Positions 1 to 11,563 of a stretch of DNA of 64,000 nt are shown here, piece after piece. The stretch is from Zymoseptoria tritici IPO323 (taxonomy: Eukaryota; Ascomycota; Dothideomycetes; Mycosphaerellales; Mycosphaerellaceae). The stretch is taken from NCBI RefSeq assembly GCF_000219625.1, contig NC_018206.1, positions 496,001-560,000 of the forward strand, given 5' to 3'. The notes beneath the pieces were generated by a model. It was not told the DNA's origin, searched no databases, and worked only from the letters and a program-made list of their open reading frames with translations. The translations under genes and the position numbers were made by a program. Every line of letters begins with the position of its first letter. Position 1 is the first letter of the stretch.

Positions 1-200
1 GGTAGGGTGGCGATGGAGTTTGGGTTGATGCTTTCTTGGAGTCTGGCATGGTCGGCCTGGCGTTGGGCGGCGGTGGATGCGGTGGATGCGAGTTTGCCTG
101 CTTCGGCCTCTAAGTGAGGCAGACCGGTGAGACAGCTAAGCTCTTTGATCAGGTCGAGGTCATAGTCGCAGGAGAAGAGCGTAAGTGCCCAGGCGCCCAT
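1..200 (-). CDS. Unidentified protein, N-terminal part (MGAW start)
   Basis: The frame opens at the ATG complementary to 198-200 and runs off the left edge without a stop, so only about 66 residues are seen. They begin MGAWALTLFSCDYDLDLI and continue with an alanine-rich stretch. Proteins starting MGAW...FxxDxxxD are a recurrent group of uncharacterised proteins in Dothideomycetes as I recall them. That is recognition of a family, not of a function. No domain, signal peptide or membrane segment is visible in this piece. The next gene is on the other strand more than 1.1 kb away. Confidence 0.5.
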   Translation of the reverse strand, partial: MGAWALTLFSCDYDLDLIKELSCLTGLPHLEAEAGKLASTASTAAQRQADHARLQESINPNSIATL

Positions 201-1363
201 GATGGAGAGAATGGAGGACCTTTGGCTGGGAAGTGTTGCGTCGAGTGAGGTGAAGATCGATCTTTATGGGCACTGAAGCAGATGGCAAGGCAGGCTGGTT
301 GAGGTCAATAAGAGCAGGAATGAAGCAGAAGGTGAAGAAGGAAAAGAGCTCAGGAGTGAAGATTGCTGCGCGAAGACACTGGTGAAAGAAAGGCTTGCTG
401 CTCACGCGTTTGACTGCAGCTTGGAGTCGTGCTGGTAACACAACAGCTGCAGGAGCGGGAGCATACATAAGACTTGGTCTCATTCGAGAAAGGATGCCAC
501 TTCAAAGGTAGTCAGTGTCACCTTTGGTGGATGGAAGACGAAGCACCCCGACACATCGCTTGCGACTTGACTCGCAGACGACTTCCCGTCGACGTGAGCA
601 GTAGACGGAGTCAGCAGTCACTCGTGCCCTGACTGATGGTACGAGACGTCGGCACCTTTGTCCGCCATTGATGGAGTTCCATTGCTCTTCCAAACATCAA
701 GGAACAACCATCTGTGAAGGAGCGAAGGAAAAGGAAAAGCCGCCTGCTGCAACGTGACTGACTAAGCACACCCGTCTGTTGTCTTGCGACATCTTACCTT
801 ACTGCCCTTCCACTCTTCTTCCCTTTCATCCGTTCTATCAGCGTCTTTGTGGCCCAAGTTCGTTCACCACAGTCCCTCACTCTTTCCAGTACTCGAAATG
901 AGCTGGCCGTTTCACAGGCAATGTCTAAAATCCGCGCCTCATTCGCGGACTGGGAGGTCCCAGGATGGTGCCACCAAAGATGATGTAAAGCACTTTGATG
1001 CTGGTTCCAATGGCCTCTGCGAACAGGCCTAATCCGTCATTTTATCATTCCAGAACAACCAATGCTGGACATCGAAGGTCCAAAGAGGCTCTCCAAACAG
1101 GGCTTGGCCTGTCTGTGGGACATCAAGAAAAGGCAGATCCCAGCGCACGATGCTCACACGGCCAGACCCTCATGTCGCAGGTCTTCGCCCCTCTAGACCT
1201 CTCTCTTTTGGCTCTCATGGGCCTTTCAATCACCTCGCTCCGTCGCCAACTCCGTTTCGCAATATATACAGACGCAACCCGCAACGGTCCATCTGAACAC
1301 CAACGCCTCAACCCGCATCGACTGCACGTCGATCTCATCATCTCCAGGAAGCAGGAAGCAAAG
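201..1363. other. Intergenic, no gene recognised
   Basis: The open frames here are short and show no recognisable domain or convincing splice structure. The last 100 bases before 1364 should carry the promoter of the first cysteine-rich secreted protein. Confidence 0.4.
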
Positions 1364-1878
1364 ATGAAGGTCACGCCTCAAATCCTCCTCGCGCTGACGC
1401 TTGCCATCCGCCCTATCGCCGCCGGTCTCGGAGCAGGAGGTACGTTTTCAACAGTCCTCCTCGCAGAGCTCTCGCAGTGATCTAATGAAACCGCCAGGGT
1501 ATTGCGATATATTGAACGCATGCGACAAAGGCTTGGAGTGTACCTACGACCGCGGACGGCTGAGGTGCCACAGTAAGTGTTTCTATACCACGAAACTGTT
1601 CCGGGCGACGACCACTCACATTGCGCAGCTCCCTGCAAACCTTACAATGGCGGTTGGTGCCCTAGAGGCTCGACGTGCTACGCCAACAGCGACTATAGCG
1701 AAGGGCTCTGTCTGTATTGCAGGAAACACGGTGGTGAGTTGTGGACTCCAAATACAGTCTCGGGGCCTTGAGGAATTGCTAATGCGAAGTTGTGATAGAG
1801 GATTGCGAGCAGGACTACGACTGCTGCAGTATGCATTGCAGTGGCAAGGGCGGGAGTTGTCTGAAGAAGAAGAAATAG
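1364..1878 (+). CDS. Small cysteine-rich secreted protein 1 (candidate effector)
   Basis: Four exons join in phase: 1364-1439, 1498-1572, 1629-1733 and 1799-1878, all with GT-AG introns of 55-65 bp. The product is 111 residues. It has a signal peptide of about 20 residues (MKVTPQILLALTLAIRPIAA), then a chain with 14 cysteines, including CC in DYDCCSMHC, and a lysine-rich tail. The motif GGWCPRG and the CYDRGR-like segment are shared with the next gene, and introns fall at the same places in the same phase. This is a tandem paralogue pair. No known family was recognised. Small, secreted and cysteine-rich are the usual features of fungal effectors or antimicrobial proteins, which is inference. 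The first acceptor (1497) is the least certain boundary. Confidence 0.78.
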
Positions 1879-2297
1879 AGGCGGTGAGAGGTTCAATGGA
1901 GAAGTAACGGAGTTCGACTGCGGCAAAAGCCCTTGATCGTTTCTCAGCCTCGTTTGGTGCGAAAGGCAGGGGAGAGGAGAGAGTGGTTTTGAGATACAGG
2001 GGTCACATAGTTTTAGCCGGGTACGTGTAATGAGAGAGGGCAGATCCCAGTGCTGCTTGTAAGACAAAGACTTTCCAGACCAGGTCTTCGCCCTGCCGGT
2101 CCAACTTTCAGTCAACTTTCTCTCTCTGTCTCTCTATTTCTCTCTCCCTGTCGGGCTAAAACCTCTTCGAATCCACTTGTTTTGTGAACTCTCGTTCCCT
2201 GTCCATCGCCGCATCCTAACACCTGCCTGTACACTCACGCTCCTTCCAGCTCCGCATCGACCACCCTCACGAAAACACTCATCGGAAACACAAAAAA
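1879..2297. other. Spacer between paralogues with pyrimidine-rich tract
   Basis: A run dominated by TCTC repeats lies at about 2115-2153, upstream of the second paralogue. Pyrimidine tracts of this kind are common in fungal promoters. No other gene was seen. Confidence 0.4.
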
Positions 2298-2949
2298 ATG
2301 AAATTCCCTACCCACCTCCTCCTCTTCGCCATATCTCTCGCTTTCCCCCTCATCCAAGCCAACTGTCCCGGACCAGGAGGTACGCCGCCCCGTCGTCGTC
2401 GCTCTCCTCAAAAAAAACTTCCCACTCTAACCCTTCCAATAGCATATTGCGTTGATACCACGGATGGCTGTTGTCTAGGACTGCAGTGTCTCTACGACCG
2501 TGGGCGGAGCAGATGTCACAGTACGTCGCTCGTCCATCACCTCATACATTCAATACATTCAAAGCTTTCACCAACCCATACATTCAAAACTTTTAACCAA
2601 AAGAGCGACGCACACGGCGACTGACGGAGAACTTTGCGCTGCGCAGGTCCTTGTGGTAATACCGGCGGCTGGTGCCCTCGAGGCCAAAAGTGCTACACCG
2701 CCAACGACAACAAGACGATTCTTTGTTTGAACTGCATCAAACACGGTGGTGAGTCGAAATCGATTTTGAAGCTCGAAGAAAAAAAAAACGCCGGTGAAGA
2801 TGCTGATTTTGAGAAATTCGATTACTGTAGGTTACTGTACTGCGGATACCGATTGCTGTAATGGCAATTGCATTGGATTGAAATGTGTGCGCAAGCCAAA
2901 GCCTCCCTTGGGAGAGAGGGACTCCGCCTCGGACACATTCATGTCCTGA
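2298..2949 (+). CDS. Small cysteine-rich secreted protein 2 (paralogue of 1)
   Basis: Exons 2298-2379, 2443-2520, 2647-2748 and 2831-2949 join in phase to give 126 residues. The signal peptide (MKFPTHLLLFAISLAFPLIQA) is followed by NCPGPG and 16 cysteines in all. The last exon contains a knottin-like series, DCCNGNCIGLKC. Intron positions and phases match paralogue 1 and each exon corresponds one to one, although the sequences have diverged and intron 2 has grown to 126 bp. The C-terminal tail after the last cysteine is different from paralogue 1. Function is unknown. A secreted effector-like or defence-like role is inferred only from size and cysteines. Confidence 0.8.
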
Positions 2950-3160
2950 GGAGACTAGGAAACGATCGGCGTGGAAAGGACGACAGAAACGGGTATCATT
3001 ATTTTTTACCAAAGAAAAGGATCGTCGTGCACACTCGAGGACAAAAACGCCGGTCGTGTCGATGCCCAAGTCAAACCAGATAAGACGCAACGCTAAAGAC
3101 AAGCAAGTCAATCATTCCCAACCTTTCGTCGTGCTCTTCGTGTCGAAGGAGACGGGACAC

Positions 3161-5807
3161 TCATCGCCCACCGCCTCTCTCCAAGTCTTCCTCCGCCTCT
3201 CGTTCCCGACTCACATCCTCTCGTGCTCGAACGCCATCTTCATGGCCCAACAGCACGGTTTCCTCATCCGCGACTTCGACTCTTCCTCTTCGCTCCTCGT
3301 CCTCTTCGACCAGCTCGAACCCTCTCCTCGTCTCCGCGCTCGTCGAAGGCGGGAAAGACTCGCTCGCTAGGTATGAGTCTTCGGCGGCGCTGCGAGGCGT
3401 GCTACCGCTCGACCGCGCGAGACTCCTCACCACGTCGCCTTTGCAGATGGGACATGTTCGTCTTCGGGTTGTGAGCCAGGGTGTGCTATTCTACACGTCA
3501 GCAAGGTGCACTCTATCAATGATTATATCGAGAAGGGTTTCGAACTTACATGCACTCCGCGTGGAATTCATGCCCACAAGGCAGCGACATGACCCGACTG
3601 ACTCCATCGACATACTCCTCCAAGCAAACCACGCATTCGCGCTGTTTGCCACTATAACGACGACGCCATTCAGCGAGGCCACTCGCGCGCTTTTCTTCCA
3701 ATTGGTCAAGAGTCGGACTTGCGCTGTCAGTTGAGAGCAGGGATGAGGACGCGGGAGGGATGGTGGAGGTGGTGCGTGATCGAGGACGAGGAGGGCGTGT
3801 GGTGATTGGGCGGGAGGATGCTTGTAGTAGAGGCGTGGTAGTTGTTGGTGAGGTTGGTGAGGTAGGCACTGCGGTGGACATGGCCGGTAGGCTGGCCGCG
3901 GCGGAGATTTCAGATTGAGAAGAGGACGTAGTGGTCGACGGCATGGTCTGGTAAGTTCGGACGGGCAGGCGTTCCACGACTGACTTTGGTGCGCGCCAGC
4001 GGCGGCGACGAATGCGAGAGCGGAGGAGAAGCATGGCGTAGACGATGGTCAACGTCACGAGAGGTGAGACGACAAGCACGAGCAGCGTGTCGAAGAAGGG
4101 AGAGGTAGACATGGATGCTGGGGAGAGGGTGACCCAGAGTCCTTCGTGATGAGGTTCGTCATCGCCTGGAGCAGTTTCGCCGTCTGTGGGCGGGAGCAAA
4201 ACGTCGGCATCGTTTGTAGAAGAGGCGGAAGCGGAATGACCTTCGGCGAGACGTGATGAATCATCGCTCTGGCCCGGCGTGGAGAAGAACAGCCGACCGA
4301 ACCAGCTGCGTGATCGCCCAGGGTGGCCATCTTGATATGTCTTGTGCGAAGTTGAATCGACGCTGTCAGATTCGGATCCCTGTTGAAGATCGACTGCGGT
4401 GTGCTGTGACTTCTTGTATTGGCCGCTGCCGGGTGTGATCCTACCACCTTGCAAGGTAGATGTCGAGACTTGGCTCGTCTTCGATCGTGTAGCAGATGTA
4501 GAGCTTGCTGATGTCGAGATACTCTGCTGGCTCTCCTTTGCTGCTGCGACCAAATCGGGATCTCTCCAGTCCTGCACGCCAATCATGAACCCATCTCTGT
4601 TTCCACTTTTTGGCTGCGTATCGCTCTCGGAGGTGGATGTCAACGCGGTCTTGACGACCTTCTTGACACCATCATCCTCGAGCTTCTTCTGGGAAGACCA
4701 GTCAATCTCCCCACTGCTCGGTGGTCGTCTGCTATTCTTGGATTTGGTGGCACTCCCCGTGAAGAAAGAGAACCATCCTCGATGGATGTCAGTTGTCTCA
4801 TCCTCATTTTGTGTGCTGGCTTCTTTGACATTCTTCGCACTGGTAGTCGAAGTCGCCTTCGCCGAAGCCGTGGTGCTTGTGAGCTTTGCCTTCTCCGTCT
4901 TACCTCCCTTGCCATCAACTTTGACGGTCTGACCGAGTCCATCATCTAGATTCCCAGATAATGCACCAGACGGCATTAGACTCGATAGTAGCTGCGCCGT
5001 CATGTGCGAGATGAATACCGAAGGAATGGTGACGTTGGACGTATCCCCACGAGCGTACATCGTCACCAAAGGTCCACCACGAATGTCATCTCCCACAATC
5101 AATGCAATGCCACCTCTTCTCTGCACCCACTTGACCTTTTCCAGAAAGCCGCATCCACCTCGACTGAGCAGCACGACCTTGCCTGCAATCTCCGCGCTTT
5201 CCTGTAAAGACTGAATGTCCGCATGCGCCGTCTTCTTGCCAGTCCCAGCTGGCTTCCCAGTGTCTAGCAGTGGGTGATGGAGATGGTCGTCTGTGCCGTC
5301 GTGCTCTGTCGGTTGTGCCTCGTCATTATCCTCCTCGTCTTCGCCCTCTTTCAGTGATCGCCTCTCCTTGCCCGTACTCGCCATCATTTTCTCCGCTGTT
5401 GTGCCCTTCACGTCGGCCGGAATCTTTTTCGCTCCGTACCACTTGCCATCCTCCCAACCTGGAACATCACTGCATCCCAACTCTGCGCCAGCGCCTGAGC
5501 CACCTCTTCCCAAATGATCATCTCCGAATCCACTTCCGATCCATAGCTGGCCACTCAGACTCTTCGAGGGTAGTAAAGGACCAAACGCAGCAGGTCTGGC
5601 AAGGAAGTTTGTGGAGTTGTCATCGGTAATGCTGATGATCGCCGAAGGAGGGAAGAGGGAGGAAGGCGTGTGCCAGTAGTAGGAGTTGTAGTTCTCTTGC
5701 GTAGATGTCTCTGCGCGGGAAGAGCCTATCCATGGTCCGATGGCGAGAAGAAGGAGGAAGGCGAGGCAGCAGGAGATAAGGGTGAGCAGGAAGCGTAGCG
5801 GTCGCAT
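3161..5807 (-). CDS. PA-domain transmembrane RING-H2 ubiquitin ligase
   Basis: Two exons (5807-3550 and 3485-3161, intron 64 bp, phase correct) encode 860 residues. A signal-anchor-like stretch lies at residues 5-28. It is followed by a protease-associated domain whose core is at about 205-275 (GKVVLLSRGGCGFLEKV), a low-complexity region, a membrane helix at about 571-596, a basic stop-transfer, and a RING-H2 finger. The RING begins CVVCLEEY at about 725. The intron interrupts it just after HEFHAEC, and the second exon supplies ITPWL and CPIC. The architecture (signal, PA, TM, RING) is that of the endomembrane PA-TM-RING E3 family, which ubiquitinates cargo at endosomes or the vacuole. The C-terminal tail is acidic. 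Confidence 0.88.
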
Positions 5808-7607
5808 GGTGGATTATGTTTGTCGAGGTTGTGGCGAAGGTCAGAAGGCAGCCAGCGAGACCGGACGCAGCTGGTCGGCTTAGGTGGTGAGAGATCGCAT
5901 CCAGAAGTGTTGGAATGATCGTATCGCTGGGTATGCAAGAGACGGTGGTGCGGGAGCGAGTGGATTGTGAGAAAGCGATCGAGGCGTTAGTCGTCGGTAG
6001 GAAGTGGGGTCGATCGAAAGTCGAGGTGATCGTGAAGCTGGAGACGGGAGGCGAGGTGGGATGAATCACGCGATGAGGAATTCGACTTCCTTTCCTATGA
6101 CTTCAGAAGCGAAGCAGCTGACGGTAAGAACAAATCGGAGAGGAAATGCACAGGGCCAGAGGTATGATGGAAAAGACCAGGATCACTGGATGATGAAACG
6201 GCAGCTTGTTCGAGGGACTTCAGTAGCATTTTGATGGGCTACGGTATAGAATGGTTCTAAACACTGTCAGGAGACCCCGTCTGGAGAATCCTTTGGACTG
6301 GGCGGAAGGCTTCGATCCGCGACACCCGTTTCTCCTTGATCTTCTACGAAACACCCCACCAGAGTTGTGACGAGCAGCCCGAGAGCATCACGTGTGACAT
6401 ATATGTGCCCTCCCTCCCACATGCAAGCATGCACCGAGGCTTTGCTGAAGTCGCATGATTACATGAGAGACGAGCGACGCACCTTGCCGCAGACGTTGAA
6501 CGCTCGACGACTGAAGTCGAGGTGCGGAATCACTTCGCGGTGCCACGGATGCAGTGCTTCTGTTCGCACGGGATCTGCTCCAGGAAGTCGACACCCCGCT
6601 GCCGGCACTCGCGAATCGGTCATTTGGTGCGTGCACAGGTCGATGACGACGATGTCAGGAGAAGCTGGGAGCTGACCTGCAGTGTTGAATCTCACACGCA
6701 AACCGCAAACTCGGACGGTTCACTGCCAGTCAGCACAACGACGGTCTGCGAGCGGTATGTGTATTCTCCAAGTGACCAAACCAAGACGACAAGATGCAAT
6801 CTCTTCGACGCGACCGAGGAGGGAACCAAGGGATATTTGAGTTGACACGAGCCGAGATGTCGCACGCTAAATTGTACATGCACTCCACACCACCACATCT
6901 CTTGTATATGCAGCATGAGAGCTATAAGACTGCGTTCGCCTCCTCCAGACAAGACCTGCCACCGACGCCTACATGCATGACTGAGCTCGTCAGTCGTCAC
7001 CAGCTCATCATGTCGCCGTCTCCCACCAGTTCGTCTCCTGTCCCGCATTTGGACGCATTCGGCTCTTGCGTTTTGGTTCGACTAGATCAACGCTATCGCT
7101 CTTCCCGCACCACAAAAGTCAATGTTGCTCGCTGATCCGCACGCTTCTTCAACGCGAAAACCGGTAGCCATGACGAATGGGCATTCAGGCCAAGTCGTCG
7201 ATTTCAGTCCAGCCTTTTCCGCGCTTCCTCATCTCTCGCAAGTTCTTCATCAACAACCGAGTACCGGTCCAACGTTCCTGCGGCTGCGAGCTTGTTTCCT
7301 TCCGTCCTTCTTCCTCATTTTTCTATTCCACCACCGTGCCTACCTCGCAGATCCCATGCGTTGCTGATGCTTGAATCGCGTGTTTACCTTGTTCCTCCTG
7401 GCTCCTGGACTTGACCTCTTCTCCGAATCCTCACGAATCCTCACCAAACACACAACACATCGACCTCACAGCCTTATCTACCTCATCAGCTTACCCGCAT
7501 TCCTCGCATCTATCGCCCTGTATTCATTCTCTACAACGGCGCCCTCATCATCAGTATTGGCGACACTACAACACACCTACCGAACTCACCTCTGATCCAC
7601 CGTCACA
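5808..7607. other. Divergent intergenic region, RING ligase / aquaporin
   Basis: This 1.8 kb separates two divergently transcribed genes and must hold both promoters. Open frames inside are short and lack recognisable domains. The last 250 bases before the aquaporin ATG are rich in C and T. Confidence 0.4.
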
Positions 7608-9273
7608 ATGGTCATGGACAATCCCACCCAGAACTTCCACTTCAACATACCCTTCCTCGGGAACTCTCACAAGCCGACACACAGAAATGAGCTCCGCATT
7701 CCATTTCTGGGCTTCCTGCCAAACAAAACCCGCAACCACTTCATCGCCATGGTAGGCGAGTTTATTGGAACGTGTGAGTGTTTTCCGCATTCGGTCCGCT
7801 TCTCTCACTCCCGCTGACAGTCTTCAATGCAGTCCTCTTCCTCTTCTTCGCTTTCAGTGCAACCCAAGTCGCCAACGCCGCCGCGGCCGGTGTGCAAGAC
7901 GGTACGACAGGTACTGCCGGTACCAAGAATGGCATCTCCCAGGTCCCAAATGCCAGCACGCTCATGTACATCTCCCTGGCCTTCGGTTTTAGTCTGGCCG
8001 TCAACGCATGGGTGTTCTTCCGTATCAGCGGTGGTGAGTACAAGAGGCGGCATTCCGTGCGAGCACACACATTGACACCACGCTCCAGGCCTCTTCAACC
8101 CAGCCGTCACTCTTGGAATGGCCTTGATTGGAGCCGTCACGTGGCGGAGAGCTGGACTCATCTTCATTTCGCAGGTACGCATACCGAAGGGCAGGAGGCC
8201 TGTAGCCGTCCGAGATTGTCTCTCGGGCGATGCCAGCAGGTCTCAGTCTGTCCTTATACCCTATGTCCGAACCACTGCTGACCCTTCCGCCCTTCTGTTT
8301 TAGGTCCTGGGCTCCATCGCAGCTTCGGGTATCGTCGCCGCTCTGTTTCCCGGTCCTCTGAATGTCACCACCACGCTCAACTCAACGACCTCTATTACGC
8401 GAGGTCTCTGTATGTACAAAGCTTTCCATGTTTTGACGTCCTTCGCTAATCTTGCTCCTCGCAGTCATCGAAATGTTCCTCACCGTCGAACTCGTCTTTA
8501 CGATCTTCATGCTGGCTGCCGAAAAGCACAAGGCAACTTTCATCGCACCCATCGGAATCGGTCTTGCACTCTTCATTGCTGAATTGACTGGCGTCTATTT
8601 CACCGGAGGTATGTATCGGCTCTCATTCATGCTCTCCAATGCCGTCACTCGCTGACGAATCTACTTCTTCACAGGAGCCGTTAACCCTACCCGCGCTTTC
8701 GGCCCCTGCGTTGTCCTCGGCTCGTTCCCTGGCTACCACTGGATCTACTGGTTGGGTCCGCTTCTCGGCTGCCTCGTCGCTGTCGGCTTCTACCACTTCG
8801 TCAAGACGCTCGAATACGAAACCGCCAACCCCGGACAGGACTTCAACGAGCACGAGGCGGACGCTTTCTCATTCGACGAGGAGAACGCCGCGACCGGAGC
8901 TGATGTGAATCGTCCCGGACTCATGGCGCGGAATAGCATGCCGCCGAACAGCATCGGTCAGGAGAACAGCACCGGGCATAATACCCTTTCCAAGAACCGA
9001 AGCAACGAGCCAAAGCCTGTCGTCGGAGCTTACGGTGATGGTGATACTGTGCAGGAGAGCAACAAGGTCGTCAGTGGAGGGATGGAGGTCGTGCAGCCGG
9101 GCGAGAAGACAAATGGTACGCCCAAACCCAGCAGGCAGAGCAGGGTGGACGGTGCGATCAGTGAAGAGGACGAGGAGAGCTTGGAGGGCGAGCGATCATA
9201 TGAGCGTGGTCCTGATGCGGAGAGTGGCATGATGCATCCTGGCTTTGGCGGCGAGAAGGAACGTCAGGATTAG
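7608..9273 (+). CDS. Aquaporin (MIP family) with long C-terminal tail
   Basis: Six exons (7608-7773, 7833-8033, 8089-8174, 8304-8409, 8465-8608, 8675-9273) join in phase to 433 residues. The first NPA box is LFNPAVTLG in exon 3. The second, in exon 6, reads AVNPTRAFGP, so alanine is replaced by threonine where NPAR is usual. Hydrophobic segments fit the six-helix MIP fold, ending with YWLGPLLGCLVAVGF. About 150 hydrophilic residues follow and are presumably cytosolic, with many acidic and serine residues. The N-terminal segment before helix 1 is about 45 residues. Water rather than glycerol transport is suggested by the compact loops but not proven. Confidence 0.9.
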
Positions 9274-10015
9274 ACTTGAACGACAGAATAAGAGCTGGGA
9301 ACATCTGGAACAGGCAGATGGCCGGCACACTGTACGACTTGCGTGACACGGCTTGACGAGCAACGAACGAGCGGACAACGGCAGCGCCGGATTGTGCGCG
9401 GCCGCACAAATCGGAGGATACAACAGCACAACTGTGACTTTGGGCAGCGAAAAAAGCGAGGCGTTCTTGACTTGGGGGAATGGAACAGGAAGAAATATAC
9501 CCTGGTGCATGGAGTTGGTTGGTGGACCTTTTGCGGGAGCTTTTGGACGACAGCCCCTCGATGGCGGTGGAGTGCATCTATATCATCTTCTACCTGTACA
9601 CATAGGCGTGGTGGATGATGGGTCCTGTTGAGAGTGGACGGGAGAGTATATACATTTGACGAGGACCTGGATACCTAATTTGACGAGCTGATGAGTACTT
9701 GCTACATCTTTGACTGCGCTTTGATCCAGGCTACATGCACCCCAGGAGCCCTTCTGCAGACTCTGGCACTGTCCCAGATACCGTTCCTTTGCACCCGTTT
9801 TCTTGCCAGACGGACTCGAATCCTGCGATATGCAATATCTGAGATCGGACGTTTCTCGGCAGTCTCGATAAGAGCTCCCAGCCACTGCGCATCGCATCAT
9901 CAACATGCCGATAAGCTCTCGCGTCTCAGATTGAACGAGTCACACGACAACCCTCCTTCACCTTTACACTTCTCTTTTCTCTCATCCGACTCTCACTCCT
10001 GCGACCGTTCTCAAG
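9274..10015. other. Intergenic, aquaporin 3' / aminopeptidase promoter
   Basis: No gene was recognised. A pyrimidine-rich stretch at about 9950-10012 immediately precedes the aminopeptidase start. Confidence 0.4.
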
Positions 10016-11563
10016 ATGGCGGTCCTCAAGCAAGCCCTCCTGTCCTATTCCCTCCTCTCCGCTACCGCCCTGACCTCCGCCCTCCCACCTCAGGCACCAC
10101 TCCTCTCCACCTCTGCGGTCGTCGAAACCTCCTCCTCCAAGCTCCCGCTCGTCGACACCGAATCCCTCCAATCCGCCATCAACATCACCTCCCTCCTCTC
10201 CCGCGCTCAAACCCTCTACTCCCTCGCCCAACTCTCCTGGCACGACTACAACCACCCGACCCGCGTCATCGGTTCCGCTGGCCACACTGCGACCTTGGAG
10301 TATATCTACTCTGAACTCGCGCAGTTGGGAGACTACTATACCCTGAGTGAACAGCCGTTTCCGGCGTTCAGCGGGAATGTTGTGGAGAGTAGATTGGTGC
10401 TGGGCGATGAGGTGGTTGTGAATGCGAGTGCGATGAGTTTGACGCCGGCGACGAAGGGGAGGGAACCGGTTTTCGCGGAGGTTGTGCTGGCTGAAGGAGA
10501 GGGCTGTGAAGAGAAAGACTTTGGCGATGAGGTGCAGGGAAAGATTGTGATGGTCAAGAGAGGAATTTGCCCATTCGGCACCAAGTCCAAGAACGCGGGA
10601 CGAGCTGGCGCCGTGGCAGCAGTGATTTACAATTCGGAGAAGGGACCGCTTGGTGGTACGCTGGGAAGTCCGGATGGGGATCATGTTGCTACGTTTGGCA
10701 TTTCGAAGGAGGAGGCTGAGCCATTTGTGAAGCGACTCGGGAAGGGCAAGTCCCTCGATGGGATTGCGTATATTGATGCTACGGTTGAGACGATCCACAC
10801 GAGGAACATCATTGCTCAGACGGTTGGGGGAGATACGGAGAACTGTGTCATGCTAGGAGCACACTCCGACTCTGTCTCAGAAGGCCCTGGCATCAACGAT
10901 GACGGATCTGGAACAATGTCGTTGCTCGAAGTCGCAACCCACCTCTCCCACTACCGAGTCAACAACTGCGTCCGCTTCGCCTGGTGGGCGGGCGAAGAAG
11001 AAGGCCTCTTGGGATCAGACTTCTACGCCGCCAGCTTATCCGCGGAAGAGAACAAGAAAATCCGCATGTTCATGGACTACGACATGATGGCCTCCCCGAA
11101 TTTCGCCTACCAAATCTACAACGCCACCAACGCCGCGAATCCCACGGGCTCGGAGGAGCTACGGGACTTGTACGTCGGCTGGTACGAAGCGCAGGGGCTG
11201 AACTACACTTTCATCCCATTCGACGGGAGGTCTGACTACGATGGTTTCATCCGCGCCGGTATCCCAGCTGGAGGCATCGCGACGGGTGCGGAGGGCGTCA
11301 AGAGCAAGAAGGAGCAGAAGATGTTTGGAGGTAAGAAAGGGGATTGGTATGATCCTTGCTACCACCAGTTGTGTGATGATGTGGGCAATGTGAATCACAC
11401 GGCGTGGGAGGTGAATACGAAGTTGATTGCGCACTCTGTTGCGACTTATGCTGTGAGTTTGAAGGGGTTTCCGGAGAGAAAGGTTGGTGATGCGGAGGTT
11501 GAGAGTTTTGTGGGAGAGTATGAGAGGGAGACGAAGTATCATGGAGATAAGCTCTTTATCTAA
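10016..11563 (+). CDS. M28 aminopeptidase with PA domain (aminopeptidase Y type)
   Basis: A single intronless frame encodes 515 residues. A signal peptide covers about residues 1-23. A PA domain is inserted at about 140-235 (GKIVMVKRGICPFGTKSKNAG). The M28 zinc-peptidase core follows. Its metal and catalytic motifs are all present: HSDSVSEGPGINDDGSG, WAGEEEGLLGS, DYDMMASPNF, RSDYDGFIRAG and the late YHQLCDD. Order and length match fungal vacuolar or secreted aminopeptidase Y (yeast APE3 family), which removes N-terminal residues from peptides. Several N-x-S/T sites support passage through the secretory route. Whether it is secreted or vacuolar cannot be told from the sequence. Confidence 0.92.
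   Translation: MAVLKQALLSYSLLSATALTSALPPQAPLLSTSAVVETSSSKLPLVDTESLQSAINITSLLSRAQTLYSLAQLSWHDYNHPTRVIGSAGHTATLEYIYSELAQLGDYYTLSEQPFPAFSGNVVESRLVLGDEVVVNASAMSLTPATKGREPVFAEVVLAEGEGCEEKDFGDEVQGKIVMVKRGICPFGTKSKNAGRAGAVAAVIYNSEKGPLGGTLGSPDGDHVATFGISKEEAEPFVKRLGKGKSLDGIAYIDATVETIHTRNIIAQTVGGDTENCVMLGAHSDSVSEGPGINDDGSGTMSLLEVATHLSHYRVNNCVRFAWWAGEEEGLLGSDFYAASLSAEENKKIRMFMDYDMMASPNFAYQIYNATNAANPTGSEELRDLYVGWYEAQGLNYTFIPFDGRSDYDGFIRAGIPAGGIATGAEGVKSKKEQKMFGGKKGDWYDPCYHQLCDDVGNVNHTAWEVNTKLIAHSVATYAVSLKGFPERKVGDAEVESFVGEYERETKYHGDKLFI

Noticed and set aside
4399..4932. + strand frame with hydrophobic runs
   Set aside because: Shadow of the PA-RING gene on the - strand.
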